A DNA stretch of 64,000 nucleotides from Phytobacter ursingii (GTDB lineage: Bacteria > Pseudomonadota > Gammaproteobacteria > Enterobacterales > Enterobacteriaceae): assembly GCA_901456055.1 (NCBI GenBank), contig CABDWT010000018.1, positions 496,001 through 560,000 of the forward strand, given 5' to 3'. The notes beneath the pieces were generated by a model that had not been told where the DNA came from, ran no database searches, and was given only the letters and a program-made list of their open reading frames with translations. A program made the translations under genes and the position numbers. Below, in pieces: positions 55,193 to 63,524 of the stretch (its first letter is position 1; each line of letters begins with the position of its first letter).

Positions 55193-55280
55193 TCAACGGT
55201 GAAAGGTCTCCTTGGATAACCTTTCATTATCATTAGCCATGTAAGTATAGACAGTGTGACGCTGCTCGCCATTTTATGCA

Positions 55281-55314
55281 TAACCCATCAACCATTCTGG
55301 CGGTTGATGGGTTA
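55281..55314. terminator. Hairpin between araH and otsB
   Basis: TAACCCATCAACC-N8-GGTTGATGGGTTA is a perfect 13-base stem past the araH stop. The 3' side is not T-rich, so it may be an RNA-stability element as much as a terminator. Confidence 0.5.
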
Positions 55315-55360
55315 CGGGAGGTATGCTTAAAGATCACGCTACACAGTGATGCAGAGGGGG

Positions 55361-56350
55361 TTAAACCGTCCGTTTAGCCTTTTGTTTGTAGCGGTCAAAA
55401 ATCACCGCAGCCAGCAAGATCAAACCACGCACCACATACTGGGCAAACGGCGAGATATTCAGCAGGTTCATCGCATTCTCTACCGTTCCGAGAATCAGGA
55501 TCCCGGCGACCACGTAAGAGATCTTGCCGATCCCGCCTTTCAGCGATACCCCACCCAATACGCAGGCTGAAATAACAATCAGCTCATAACCGATAGACGT
55601 CATCGGCTGACCGCTTGTCATACGCGAGGCGAGGATAATCCCGGCCGCCGCGGAGACCAGCCCGGACAGCACAAAGATAATGATCTTGGTGCGAACCACC
55701 GGAACACCCGCCAGACGAGCCGCTTCTTCATTGCCGCCAATCGCCAGCGTGTTGCGACCGAACGTCGTTTTGTTTAACAGGAAGCCAAAAATGATCAGGC
55801 ACGCGACAGTCAGCCAGATCGGCGCAGGCAGCCCCAGCCAGTTAGCATAACCGAGCGTAAAGAAGCTCTCATCTTCAATACCGACCGCTTTCCCATCAGA
55901 AATGATATAAGCCAGCCCGCGCACGATTTGCATCGTGGCAAGGGTCGTGATCAGGGCGTTAATTTTCAGGCGGGCGATCACAAAACCATTAATAAACCCG
56001 CTCACCACGCCCAACATCAGGCCAGCAAACACGCCCAGCCACAGACTACCCGACATATTAATCACCACGGCGGTGGTGACGCCCGCACAGGCAATAACAG
56101 AGGCGACTGAAAGGTCGAAATCGCCGGAGGCCAGACAGAACAACATCCCGCAGGCCACCATGCCGGACATGGAGATGGCAAGGCCCAGCCCTTTCATATT
56201 CACAAACGAGGCGAAGTTTGGCACAAAGACCGCACAGCCAATGAACAGTGCGGCAAACACGACCAGCATGCCGAACTGATCCCAGATGCGGCCCAGGCTA
56301 AATTGCGATGGCGTCTTCGGTGCGCCAGAAGAAGTTACAGATGACATCAT
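55361..56350 (-). CDS. araH: Arabinose ABC transporter permease
   Basis: AraH forms the membrane channel of the high-affinity L-arabinose importer. The 329 residues have about ten hydrophobic segments of the ribose/arabinose permease family, with FVVSG-type helices such as GMLFCLASGDFDLSVASVIACAG and the C-terminal GILILGTVENAMNLLNI. It lies 11 bases after araG. Confidence 0.95.
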   Translation of the reverse strand: MMSSVTSSGAPKTPSQFSLGRIWDQFGMLVVFAALFIGCAVFVPNFASFVNMKGLGLAISMSGMVACGMLFCLASGDFDLSVASVIACAGVTTAVVINMSGSLWLGVFAGLMLGVVSGFINGFVIARLKINALITTLATMQIVRGLAYIISDGKAVGIEDESFFTLGYANWLGLPAPIWLTVACLIIFGFLLNKTTFGRNTLAIGGNEEAARLAGVPVVRTKIIIFVLSGLVSAAAGIILASRMTSGQPMTSIGYELIVISACVLGGVSLKGGIGKISYVVAGILILGTVENAMNLLNISPFAQYVVRGLILLAAVIFDRYKQKAKRTV

Positions 56351-56361
56351 ATTCTCCTTGC

Positions 56362-57876
56362 TCAGGCGACAGCCTGGCTAACTTTAGGCATCGCGAGGCT
56401 GAGCGCTCGCTGTTCATCGGCCTGACCATGAAGCAGTTCACCGGCAATTTCACCTTCGCGCATCACCACGATACGGTCGGCGACGCCGAGTACTTCCGGC
56501 AGGTCGCTGGAGGCAAACAACACCGCGACACCGCGGGCTGCCAGCGCATAGATAACGTTATAGATTTCATGCTTGGCCCCCACATCGATCCCGCGCGTGG
56601 GTTCATCGAGCAAAATGACTTTCATCTCTTCCGATAACCAGCGTCCCAGAATGGCCTTCTGCTGATTCCCCCCGGAAAGATTCATAATTAGCTGATCGGC
56701 ACTGGGCGTTTTGATATTCAGGCTGCGAATATGATGCTCAGCGTTCTGCGCCTCCCAGCCGTTATTGATCAAACACCCTGCATGGATAAACTTACGCCGG
56801 GCGCTGATGTTGATATTCTCCTGTACGGAGTGAACGGGAATAATCCCTTCGGCTTTACGGTCTTCCGGGCAGAGCATCATCCCGGCGCGAATGGCATGGG
56901 AGGGTTTCTGGATATTAACCTCAGCACCGTCAATAAAGACCTTCCCTTCGGTAATTCGCGTACCGCCGAATAAGCCTTTCATTAACTCGCTGCGCCCTGC
57001 CCCCACCAGGCCGAACAGGCCAACAATTTCACCGCTGCGCACGGTCAGGCTAATCGGTGTGCGAACACCCGGCGCTTTGACCTGATCGAGGCGCAGGCGC
57101 TCATCACCATAGTCGCGCGGTTGCCAGCCGTAGATATCGCCCAGGTCGCGGCCAACCATCGCCTGCACCAACTGGTCATGGTTCACCTGTTGCATATCCG
57201 TGAACGTACGGACATAACGTCCATCTTTAAACACAGTGATGGCATCGCTGAGGGAGAAGATCTCTTCCATGCGGTGCGAAACATATAAGATGACGCGCCC
57301 TTCTTTACGCAGCTCGCGAATGACCCTGAAAAGGTTGTCGATTTCGCGCGCCGATAGCGAGCTTGTCGGTTCATCAAAGGCGATAATTTTGGCATTGCGT
57401 GCCAGCGCCTTCGCGATTTCAACCATCTGCCACTGGCCGATGGAGAGATATTTGAGCGGTGTCTGCGGATCAATATCCAGACCCAGGTGTTTCAGTTGCA
57501 GACCCGCTTCGTAATTAAGAAGTGAGCGGTTAACGATGCCGCTTTTATGGGGTAACTGGCCGAGATAGATATTCTCCGCCACCGTCATTTCCGGTACCAG
57601 ATGCAGTTCCTGGTAGATGATAGCCACACCGGCATTGAGCGCCGCTGTGGTATCCGCGAAGCTAACATCCTGTCCTTTAATGGCCAGCGTACCGGTCGTG
57701 GGCGCGTAATTACCGCTGAGAATTTTCAACAGGGTCGACTTACCCGCGCCATTCTCCCCCATCAACGCGTGGACCTGGCCGGCATGACAGTCAAAGCTGA
57801 TATCGCTCAGGGCCTTGACGCCGGGGAACGTCTTGCCGATGCCGCGGAAGGAAAGATAAGGAGTAGAGTCTTGCAT
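56362..57876 (-). CDS. araG: Arabinose ABC transporter ATP-binding protein
   Basis: AraG is a tandem ATPase of the sugar ABC family. The start [19 protein letters not shown] at 57876 gives 504 residues, equal to E. coli; the frame to 57939 is intergenic. The first cassette has Walker [10 protein letters not shown] and signature LSIGQWQ. The second has a degenerate [10 protein letters not shown]-loop and signature LSGGNQQKA, a pattern normal for this subfamily. Confidence 0.96.
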   Translation of the reverse strand: MQDSTPYLSFRGIGKTFPGVKALSDISFDCHAGQVHALMGENGAGKSTLLKILSGNYAPTTGTLAIKGQDVSFADTTAALNAGVAIIYQELHLVPEMTVAENIYLGQLPHKSGIVNRSLLNYEAGLQLKHLGLDIDPQTPLKYLSIGQWQMVEIAKALARNAKIIAFDEPTSSLSAREIDNLFRVIRELRKEGRVILYVSHRMEEIFSLSDAITVFKDGRYVRTFTDMQQVNHDQLVQAMVGRDLGDIYGWQPRDYGDERLRLDQVKAPGVRTPISLTVRSGEIVGLFGLVGAGRSELMKGLFGGTRITEGKVFIDGAEVNIQKPSHAIRAGMMLCPEDRKAEGIIPVHSVQENINISARRKFIHAGCLINNGWEAQNAEHHIRSLNIKTPSADQLIMNLSGGNQQKAILGRWLSEEMKVILLDEPTRGIDVGAKHEIYNVIYALAARGVAVLFASSDLPEVLGVADRIVVMREGEIAGELLHGQADEQRALSLAMPKVSQAVA

Positions 57877-57946
57877 AACGTCTCCGTGAATCAGTTCAGT
57901 GTACTTCTGGCCCTCCCTGGTAAGGGAGGGCACAACCATCAGAGAT

Positions 57947-58936
57947 TTACTTCACGCCTAACCCTTTTTTCGCCAGCTCTTCTTTGAAGTTATCGCGTGT
58001 GATCAGCACCACATCGGTAACCGCAGTGAATTTCGGCGGCTCAACACCTTTGGTGACCCAGTTGTAGAGCAGCTCGCTGGTTTTGTAGCCATGAACATCC
58101 GGGCTTGGCAGCAGAGAACCGTAGAAGCCGGTCGCCTGTGCTTTAGACAGTTCGCTGACCGCATCCACGCCATTAATACCAATGCCGATCACATCAGCAG
58201 CTTTAAAACCCTGACCTTCGGTGGCGCGTACGCCGCCAAGGACGGTGTTATCGTTCATACCCAGCACCAGCCAGTGTTTCACTTCCGGATGTTGCACCAG
58301 CAGGGAGTTACCGGCATCAAATGCGCCGGGGATATCGTTTGATTTTGTCGGGACCTGGTAGATTTGTTTTTCCGGGAAACCGGCCGCTTTCAGCGCATCC
58401 ATAGAACCGGTGGTACGACGACGCGCGGTATCCAGCTCATTTGCGGTGATCGCCATCACGCCGGTTGCTTTGACATCCCAACCGCGTTTCTGCATCTCTT
58501 TATAGAGTTCCTGACCCTGACGCGCGCCGATTTCGCTGGCCGCCATCATAACCAGAGGAACACTGGTCATCGGTTCGCCTTTCGCATTGACGAACTGATC
58601 GTCCACGGTAATGACTTTCATGTCATAACCGCGCGCTTTAGCGACAATCGCGGAACCTAATTTCGGATCCGGAGTACAAATAACGAAGCCTTTTGCTCCG
58701 CTTGCTGCCAGACTGTCGATAGCGTTGAGCGTTTTTTCACCATCCGGAACGGCAATTTTAATTACCTCAAACCCTAAATCCTTGCCCGCCTTATCGGCGA
58801 ATTTCCATTCAGTCTGGAACCAGGGTTCTTCAGGTTGTTTGACCAAAAAACCCAGTTTCATCGTTTCAGCAATAGCGGATTGTGACATAACGGCAGCCAG
58901 ACCGATGGCTGCCAACGCTTTAGTGAATTTGTGCAT
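57947..58936 (-). CDS. araF: L-arabinose-binding periplasmic protein
   Basis: AraF binds arabinose in the periplasm for AraGH. The 329-residue precursor (E. coli length) has a signal peptide [23 protein letters not shown] and a type I periplasmic binding fold ([23 protein letters not shown]). It is first in araFGH, with an AraC-type site upstream. Confidence 0.96.
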   Translation of the reverse strand: MHKFTKALAAIGLAAVMSQSAIAETMKLGFLVKQPEEPWFQTEWKFADKAGKDLGFEVIKIAVPDGEKTLNAIDSLAASGAKGFVICTPDPKLGSAIVAKARGYDMKVITVDDQFVNAKGEPMTSVPLVMMAASEIGARQGQELYKEMQKRGWDVKATGVMAITANELDTARRRTTGSMDALKAAGFPEKQIYQVPTKSNDIPGAFDAGNSLLVQHPEVKHWLVLGMNDNTVLGGVRATEGQGFKAADVIGIGINGVDAVSELSKAQATGFYGSLLPSPDVHGYKTSELLYNWVTKGVEPPKFTAVTDVVLITRDNFKEELAKKGLGVK

Positions 58937-59252
58937 GGTTAACTCCAGCTTTGACTTTCTTTTCTGTAGGGAAAAATAACTACCGGTTCACTTAAAAGGT
59001 CATAAAACAAGGCATTAGGATCCGTACTTCCCTGGATACCTGTGCTGGCAGTAGTTTTAGCGGGAAATTGATTCTCCATAGGAGAGCAACATCACACCGC
59101 AGAATTACAGTAATTCCGTACATAAATTCAGCGGATTTAGACATAAAAATGGAGGTATTTGTCATACAAATGAGAAAGGCACTAGCAGAATAATCCATAG
59201 CTCCAGCTCGGTTATCCTTGTCCCCGATACAAGGCGCATCGGGGTGTACAAA
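58937..59252 (-). promoter_or_regulatory. araFGH regulatory region
   Basis: 316 bases without a gene, between araF and the 3' end of the DJ-1-type gene. It contains an AraC-like half-site at 59183-59199 and a weaker inverted one around 59148-59164 (TGAC-N7-TCCATT on the minus strand). No clear -35/-10 pair could be chosen. Confidence 0.7.
59183..59199 (+). promoter_or_regulatory. AraC binding half-site
   Basis: TAGC-AGAATAA-TCCATA matches the AraC half-site consensus TAGC-N7-TCCATA exactly. Confidence 0.8.
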
Positions 59253-59810
59253 TTACCAACGGTAATAAATGTGGTCCGCGTGATCGCGAACGGGGTCTTC
59301 ATTTCCCAGCAAGCGCGCCGAGAGAGCGAAGGCAAAATCAAACGCGTGCCCCAGGCCTTTGCCGCTCAGCAGGTTGCGGTCTTCGACGACCGGGGCATCA
59401 ACGTACTCACCATTCTGGACCCCTTGCCACAGATCGCCGGAGCAGACGTAGCGGCGACCATTCAGCAGATCATTGCCGCCAAGCACCCTTGCGGCGGCTG
59501 AGCAAATCGGGCAAATCAGCTTATTTTGCGCATCATGCTGCTTAACAAAAGCGATAACACTCGCGTTCGCGGCAAGGTTCACACTACCTTGCGGGCCGCC
59601 CGGCAGCACAACGGCATCGTAAAGTATTTCCGCGCGCTCGCTCAGCGTGCTGTCTGCCACCATTGGAATGTTGTGATAACTGACTACCGCCCGCGATTCC
59701 GCGCAGGCCAGCGTTTCAACCTCGATATGCAGGCGCCTCAGAATGTCGATAGTAATAATCGCTTCTGCCTCTTCAAACCCTGGCGCTAACAATACGGCCA
59801 CTTTTTTCAT
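59253..59810 (-). CDS. DJ-1/PfpI-family protein
   Basis: The start MKKVAVLLAPGFEEAEAI at 59810 gives 185 residues; the frame to 59855 is leader. The DJ-1/PfpI fold shows the conserved Glu (GFEEAE) and the nucleophile Cys in LICPICSAAARVLGG, with PGG in VVLPGGPQGSVNLA. Related proteins (YajL, PfpI, Hsp31) act as protein deglycases or chaperones; which applies here is unknown. It is a monocistronic gene between ara and ftnB, not present at this spot in E. coli K-12. Confidence 0.87.
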   Translation of the reverse strand: MKKVAVLLAPGFEEAEAIITIDILRRLHIEVETLACAESRAVVSYHNIPMVADSTLSERAEILYDAVVLPGGPQGSVNLAANASVIAFVKQHDAQNKLICPICSAAARVLGGNDLLNGRRYVCSGDLWQGVQNGEYVDAPVVEDRNLLSGKGLGHAFDFAFALSARLLGNEDPVRDHADHIYYRW

Positions 59811-60208
59811 TACGTTCTCCTGATCCCTGTTGTTGTCTACAATTATCCCTATCATAAATCAAAACAGCGTTTCAAAATCACTCTCAAATCACATTCTTGC
59901 CGCCTGATGTGTACGCTTTGTTACTTTTCAGACAGGCAAAAGAACCTCATCCTGATACACAAAATCCCTGTTTTTACTTGCAATGATATTTGCATCATGG
60001 GTAAGAGAAAATGAATAGCCATGTCAGAATAAAAAACTATTATCCATATGTCATACGGCTGTAACGAACAGTAACTTAATATAAGTTAGGATATTCTTAT
60101 TACTCCGGACTCGCTATGCTACGCGTATTGAGGTAGAGGGGTACCTGAATAGTTTGCCGTTTAATTTTTATTACCGGCAAAAAATCACTCTTTAATAAGG
60201 ATATTATT
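59811..60208. other. Intergenic region upstream of ftnB-like gene
   Basis: 398 bases, AT-rich, no gene seen. Features are GTAAC-N5-GTAAC (60061-60075), resembling a CpxR box, followed by the perfect palindrome TAACTTAATATAAGTTA (60072-60088), and TGCAATGATATTTGCA around 59980-59995. These may be operators for the ftnB-like gene. Confidence 0.45.
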
Positions 60209-60661
60209 ATGATGACCTGTGCAATGACGCAGAAATTGAATACACAAATGAATCTTGAGTTTCATGCGTCACATCTTTATCTCTCCCTTGGTAACGGGTG
60301 TATGTCATGTAACCTGCCGGGCGTGGGGGCGTTATTGCGCATTCAGGCGCAACAATGCGTGACCCGAATGATGCGGTTATTCGACTATATCAAGGCTTCG
60401 GGAGGCTGCCCGGTTATTAAGCCAGTGAATATGACGGACAACAATATTGTCTCTGTTGAGGATGTTATCCGGCAACTTATGGAAAATCAGGCGCTGCGCA
60501 TCTGTGCGCTGGAATGCCTGGCCAAAGAGACGTCTTTGCATGAGGGTACAGCCAGGATGGATCTGTTAAAAAACATTCATACCGAATATCAAAATAATAA
60601 CCACGAATTAAAAAAAGCACTCACCGTACATTATTGCGCATCCGTTTCCGTCGCCAGCTAA
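60209..60661 (+). CDS. ftnB: Ferritin-like protein, divergent FtnB
   Basis: A 150-residue protein whose N-terminal half matches FtnB/FtnA (MTQKLNTQMNLEFHASHLYLSL, RIQAQQCVTRMMRLFDYIKASG); E. coli FtnB is 167. Of the ferroxidase ligands of FtnA only E17 is kept: positions 50 and 53 are Cys and Arg, and the E94 region reads MENQALRI. Eight cysteines (4, 31, 34, 50, 67, 99, 103, 143) are unusual for a ferritin, and the C-terminus is short. Classical di-iron oxidation is therefore unlikely. Location beside araFGH matches E. coli ftnB (yecI). The RBS AAGGATATTATT precedes the ATG. Confidence 0.8.
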   Translation: MMTCAMTQKLNTQMNLEFHASHLYLSLGNGCMSCNLPGVGALLRIQAQQCVTRMMRLFDYIKASGGCPVIKPVNMTDNNIVSVEDVIRQLMENQALRICALECLAKETSLHEGTARMDLLKNIHTEYQNNNHELKKALTVHYCASVSVAS

Positions 60662-60876
60662 TATTCCACTGCTCCGTAGAGAAAAGATCCGCAGGTGTTT
60701 AATTTTCACGCCTCGGCTGGCGCATTACTTTGCCAGGGTATGAATTAAATGTTAATAAAAGGTATATAACTTATTGCTTTTATTAATTTTGCTCAAATTG
60801 GATCTGGCTCTCATTGAGAGACGTTACAAAATGTAATGATTTATTCAATGTATTAATGTCAAGGACAAGGTGAGTC

Positions 60877-62220
60877 ATGATTACCATTGAATTTATCATT
60901 ATAATTCTCTGTTTATTAATAGGGACACGTTTTGGCGGGATGGGGCTGGGTTTAATCAGCGGTATTGGTCTTTTTCTTCTGAGTTTTGTATTTGGTCTGG
61001 AACCGGGTAAGCCGCCAGTAGATGTTATGCTCACGATTCTTGCCGTTATTGGTTGTGCGGCCACGCTGCAAACCGCAGGCGGTCTGAACGTGATGATGCA
61101 ATTTGCGGAGCGGTTATTACGTCGCCACCCCCAGCATATTACGTTACTGGCGCCATTCACCACCTGGACTTTAACCTTCCTCTGCGGCACCGGGCATGTG
61201 GTGTATACGATGTTTCCCATTATCGCCGACATCGCGCTTAAGAAAAATATCCGTCCGGAACGCCCGATGGCCGTAGCGTCAATTGCCTCACAAATGGCCA
61301 TTACCGCGTCGCCGGTTTCCGTTGCGGTCGTATCGCTGGTCTCCATTCTTGGCGCGCAGCACGGTATTGGTCATGCATGGAGCATTCTTGAAATATTGGC
61401 CGTCTCTGTTCCGGCATCGCTGTTCGGTGTCGCTATTGCGGCGCTGTGGAGCCTGCGTCGCGGTAAAGATCTGGCAGATGACAAGGATTTTCAGGAAAAA
61501 TTAAAAGATCCTAAACAGCGCGAATTCATCTACGGCAGTAGCGAAACCCTGATGAACCAGCGCTTTCCAAAAGAGGCCTACTGGTCAACATGGATCTTCT
61601 TTGCCGGCATCCTTGTCGTGGTGTTACTCGGCGCGCTCCCGCAATTACGTCCGGCCTTTGATGTCAAAGGTAAACTCTCGCCGCTTTCAATGAATCTGGT
61701 CATTCAGATGATGATGTTGATTGCCGGCGCCGTCATGCTGATGGTCTGTAAGGTCAACGCTTCTGCGATTTCAGGTGGTGCGGTTTTCAAAGCAGGAATG
61801 GTGGCGATTTTCTCGGTCTTTGGTGTTGCATGGATGAGTGATACGTTTTTCCAGGCACATTTGAATGAGCTGAAAATGGCGCTGGAAGGAGTCGTGAAAA
61901 GCCATCCATGGACCTACGCTATCGTCCTGTTCCTCGTCTCCAAACTGGTAAACAGCCAGGCCGCCGCGCTGACCGCCGTTGCGCCGATGGGCCTGATGCT
62001 GGGCGTAGAACCTAAAATGTTGATCGCCTTCTTCCCGGCTTCGTACGGTTATTTTGTTCTGCCGACCTACCCGAGCGACCTCGCCTGTATCGGTTTTGAC
62101 CGTTCAGGCACCACGCGTATCGGCAAATTTATCATTAACCACAGCTTTATCATTCCGGGCCTGATTGGTGTCAGTTGCGCGTGTGCTGCCAGCTACATGT
62201 TGGTCTCGGCCTTCTTCTGA
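60877..62220 (+). CDS. DcuA/DcuB-family anaerobic C4-dicarboxylate transporter
   Basis: A 447-residue membrane antiporter, closest to DcuB (446) by eye: GKPPVDVMLTILAVIG, LTFLCGTGHVVYTMFPIIADIALKKNIRPERPMA, and the end FDRSGTTRIGKFIINHSFIIPGLIGV. Dcu proteins exchange fumarate, malate or aspartate for succinate during anaerobic growth. It is not the standard dcuB, which in E. coli is linked to fumB, so it is probably an additional paralogue. No clear FNR box was found. Confidence 0.88.
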   Translation: MITIEFIIIILCLLIGTRFGGMGLGLISGIGLFLLSFVFGLEPGKPPVDVMLTILAVIGCAATLQTAGGLNVMMQFAERLLRRHPQHITLLAPFTTWTLTFLCGTGHVVYTMFPIIADIALKKNIRPERPMAVASIASQMAITASPVSVAVVSLVSILGAQHGIGHAWSILEILAVSVPASLFGVAIAALWSLRRGKDLADDKDFQEKLKDPKQREFIYGSSETLMNQRFPKEAYWSTWIFFAGILVVVLLGALPQLRPAFDVKGKLSPLSMNLVIQMMMLIAGAVMLMVCKVNASAISGGAVFKAGMVAIFSVFGVAWMSDTFFQAHLNELKMALEGVVKSHPWTYAIVLFLVSKLVNSQAAALTAVAPMGLMLGVEPKMLIAFFPASYGYFVLPTYPSDLACIGFDRSGTTRIGKFIINHSFIIPGLIGVSCACAASYMLVSAFF

Positions 62221-62228
62221 TAAGCAAA

Positions 62229-62249
62229 AAGCGGCGAGGATCGCCGCTT
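62229..62249 (+). terminator. Hairpin after the dicarboxylate transporter
   Basis: AAGCGGCGA-N3-TCGCCGCTT is a perfect stem immediately past the stop; no T run follows directly. The next hairpin (62269-62297) can act as back-up. Confidence 0.6.
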
Positions 62250-62268
62250 CTGTCGTCTCTTCGGACAT

Positions 62269-62297
62269 AAAAAAACCTGCCGTGGCAGGTTTTTTTA
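62269..62297. terminator. AzuCR terminator (bidirectional)
   Basis: AAAAAACCTGCC-N3-GGCAGGTTTTTT-type hairpin with A and T tracts on either side. On the minus strand it follows the azuC stop by a few bases. Confidence 0.9.
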
Positions 62298-62300
62298 TCA

Positions 62301-62384
62301 TCAGAACATGGCGCCCGGCGGTACGTCTTTGAATGTTTTGCAGTAAGTTTCAAAAATGCTTTTCAGGATTTTGCGCAGTTTCAT
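62301..62384 (-). CDS. azuC: AzuC small protein (within the AzuCR dual-function RNA)
   Basis: The 27-codon frame from ATG 62384 begins MKLRKILKSIFETYCKTF and ends PPGAMF, matching the 28-residue E. coli AzuC at nearly every position. AzuC is an amphipathic, membrane-associated protein reported to modulate GlpD, and its mRNA also acts as the base-pairing sRNA AzuR. The RBS is GGAGC seven bases upstream. The transcript would run from about 62403 to the terminator at 62269. Confidence 0.9.
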   Translation of the reverse strand: MKLRKILKSIFETYCKTFKDVPPGAMF

Positions 62385-62436
62385 GTTTTGCTCCGGCTAT
62401 TTGTTATGCAGGTGTTATCGGTTGATGTGCATATAA

Positions 62437-62452
62437 TATGACCTTCATCACA
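62437..62452. promoter_or_regulatory. CRP site upstream of azuC
   Basis: TATGA-CCTTCA-TCACA lies about 41 bases upstream of a start near 62403, with GATAAC as a -10-like hexamer on the minus strand. A second CRP-like palindrome, CGTGA-TAGAAA-TCACG, is at 62467-62482. E. coli AzuCR is known to be CRP-dependent. Confidence 0.7.
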
Positions 62453-62621
62453 AAAATCAATATTTCCGTGATAGAAATCACGTTTTATTTTTTAAGAAAT
62501 TTTGTTTTTGTTAAAAATTGTTGTTAAATCTGAAACTTACCAACTAAAATTTTTTTAGTATTTTTAAAAATAATTTAGAGAGAAGACAAAAACGTGGCGG
62601 GTTAACACTGGCGGGAAAGCA

Positions 62622-62643
62622 GAGGCCAGCCTTTGCTGGCCTC
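62622..62643 (-). terminator. Hairpin after the RpiB/LacAB-family gene
   Basis: GAGGCCAGC-N4-GCTGGCCTC is a perfect stem just past the stop. The T tract is weak. Confidence 0.6.
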
Positions 62644-62650
62644 AGGAGTA

Positions 62651-63289
62651 TCAGGCGAGGATCTCACGCACAAAGGCTTCGATGGCTTTATCCTGGCAGT
62701 TTTCAAAGAAGCATTGCTGGAAGCGCGGGCCGGAAACGGCGGTTTTCACCAGTTCAGGATCAATGGCACGCAAAGTATCAAGGTAGTTCTCTTTTACCAC
62801 AGCGGCTTTCACCTGGTTGAGGATACCGGCATTACGAACCTGCGGCTCTTTACGTTCAGGCGGGTAGCCTTCACCTTTGCGGCCCGTGAACGCTTTTTCA
62901 AAAATAAAGCGCACATTGAGTTCCGCCCCCCAGCCAAAGCCTTTAGCGAACGGCAATGAAAGCGCGTTGCCGTTGTTAATCTGGGCAAACAGAAAAGCAT
63001 CAGCCGGATCAATACAGTAACCGCAGATAACGCCCGGGTGAATGTTCAGCGACATCAGAGCCCCCTGCCCGGTACCACAACCTGTCACCACAAAGTCGAC
63101 CGCTTTGGCATTCAGCAGAATGCTGGCCATAATACCAAGGTGGATATAGGTCAGGTGATGATCGTTTTCGTCACTCATGCCCACGTTGAAGACCGGAAAG
63201 TCTTTTTCATCCGCAACCGCTTTCAATTCTTTAAGGATGATGGCGTTTTTCCCTGCCTGGCTGTTTTCCATCATCAGTGCAATCTTCAT
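62651..63289 (-). CDS. RpiB/LacA/LacB-family sugar-phosphate isomerase
   Basis: The start MKIALMMENSQAGKNAII at 63289 has AGGAG six bases upstream and gives 212 residues; earlier ATGs overlap the ribosome site or lack one. The N-terminal 140 residues show the RpiB fold with the active-site cysteine loop VVTGCGTGQGALM, and there is an extra C-terminal domain of about 70 residues. Members of this longer subfamily include isomerases of unsaturated-uronate breakdown products. A KdgR-like box upstream supports a role in uronate catabolism, but the substrate is not proven. Confidence 0.85.
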   Translation of the reverse strand: MKIALMMENSQAGKNAIILKELKAVADEKDFPVFNVGMSDENDHHLTYIHLGIMASILLNAKAVDFVVTGCGTGQGALMSLNIHPGVICGYCIDPADAFLFAQINNGNALSLPFAKGFGWGAELNVRFIFEKAFTGRKGEGYPPERKEPQVRNAGILNQVKAAVVKENYLDTLRAIDPELVKTAVSGPRFQQCFFENCQDKAIEAFVREILA

Positions 63290-63363
63290 ATTCATCTCCT
63301 GGTTAATGCATCGAGTAGGCAATTGAATCAACCTTACTACCTGACAAACACACTTTCAAATTT

Positions 63364-63383
63364 AATGAAAAATTGTTTTAAAA
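63364..63383 (+). promoter_or_regulatory. KdgR-like operator upstream of the RpiB-family gene
   Basis: AATGAAAAATTGTTTTAAAA differs from the KdgR consensus core (GAAACANTGTTT) mainly at one position. It lies 75 bases upstream of the gene at 63289, and also 142 bases upstream of the divergent gene at 63525. Confidence 0.55.
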
Positions 63384-63524
63384 AAGCAAAGTGCGTTCAC
63401 AGTTTTGCCTGTTATAAGCCTGAATGCTCCGCCGCTTCGCAAAACGAAGAAAAAAAATGCCGGATTGTAGAGGCTTACATAAACTGCATATAAAACAGTC
63501 GTGACACCTACAGAGGATGCCCTG

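Noticed and set aside
56362-57876. Degenerate second P-loop of AraG as a possible mutation
   Set aside because: The altered second Walker A (GLVGAGRSE) is normal for tandem sugar ABC ATPases.
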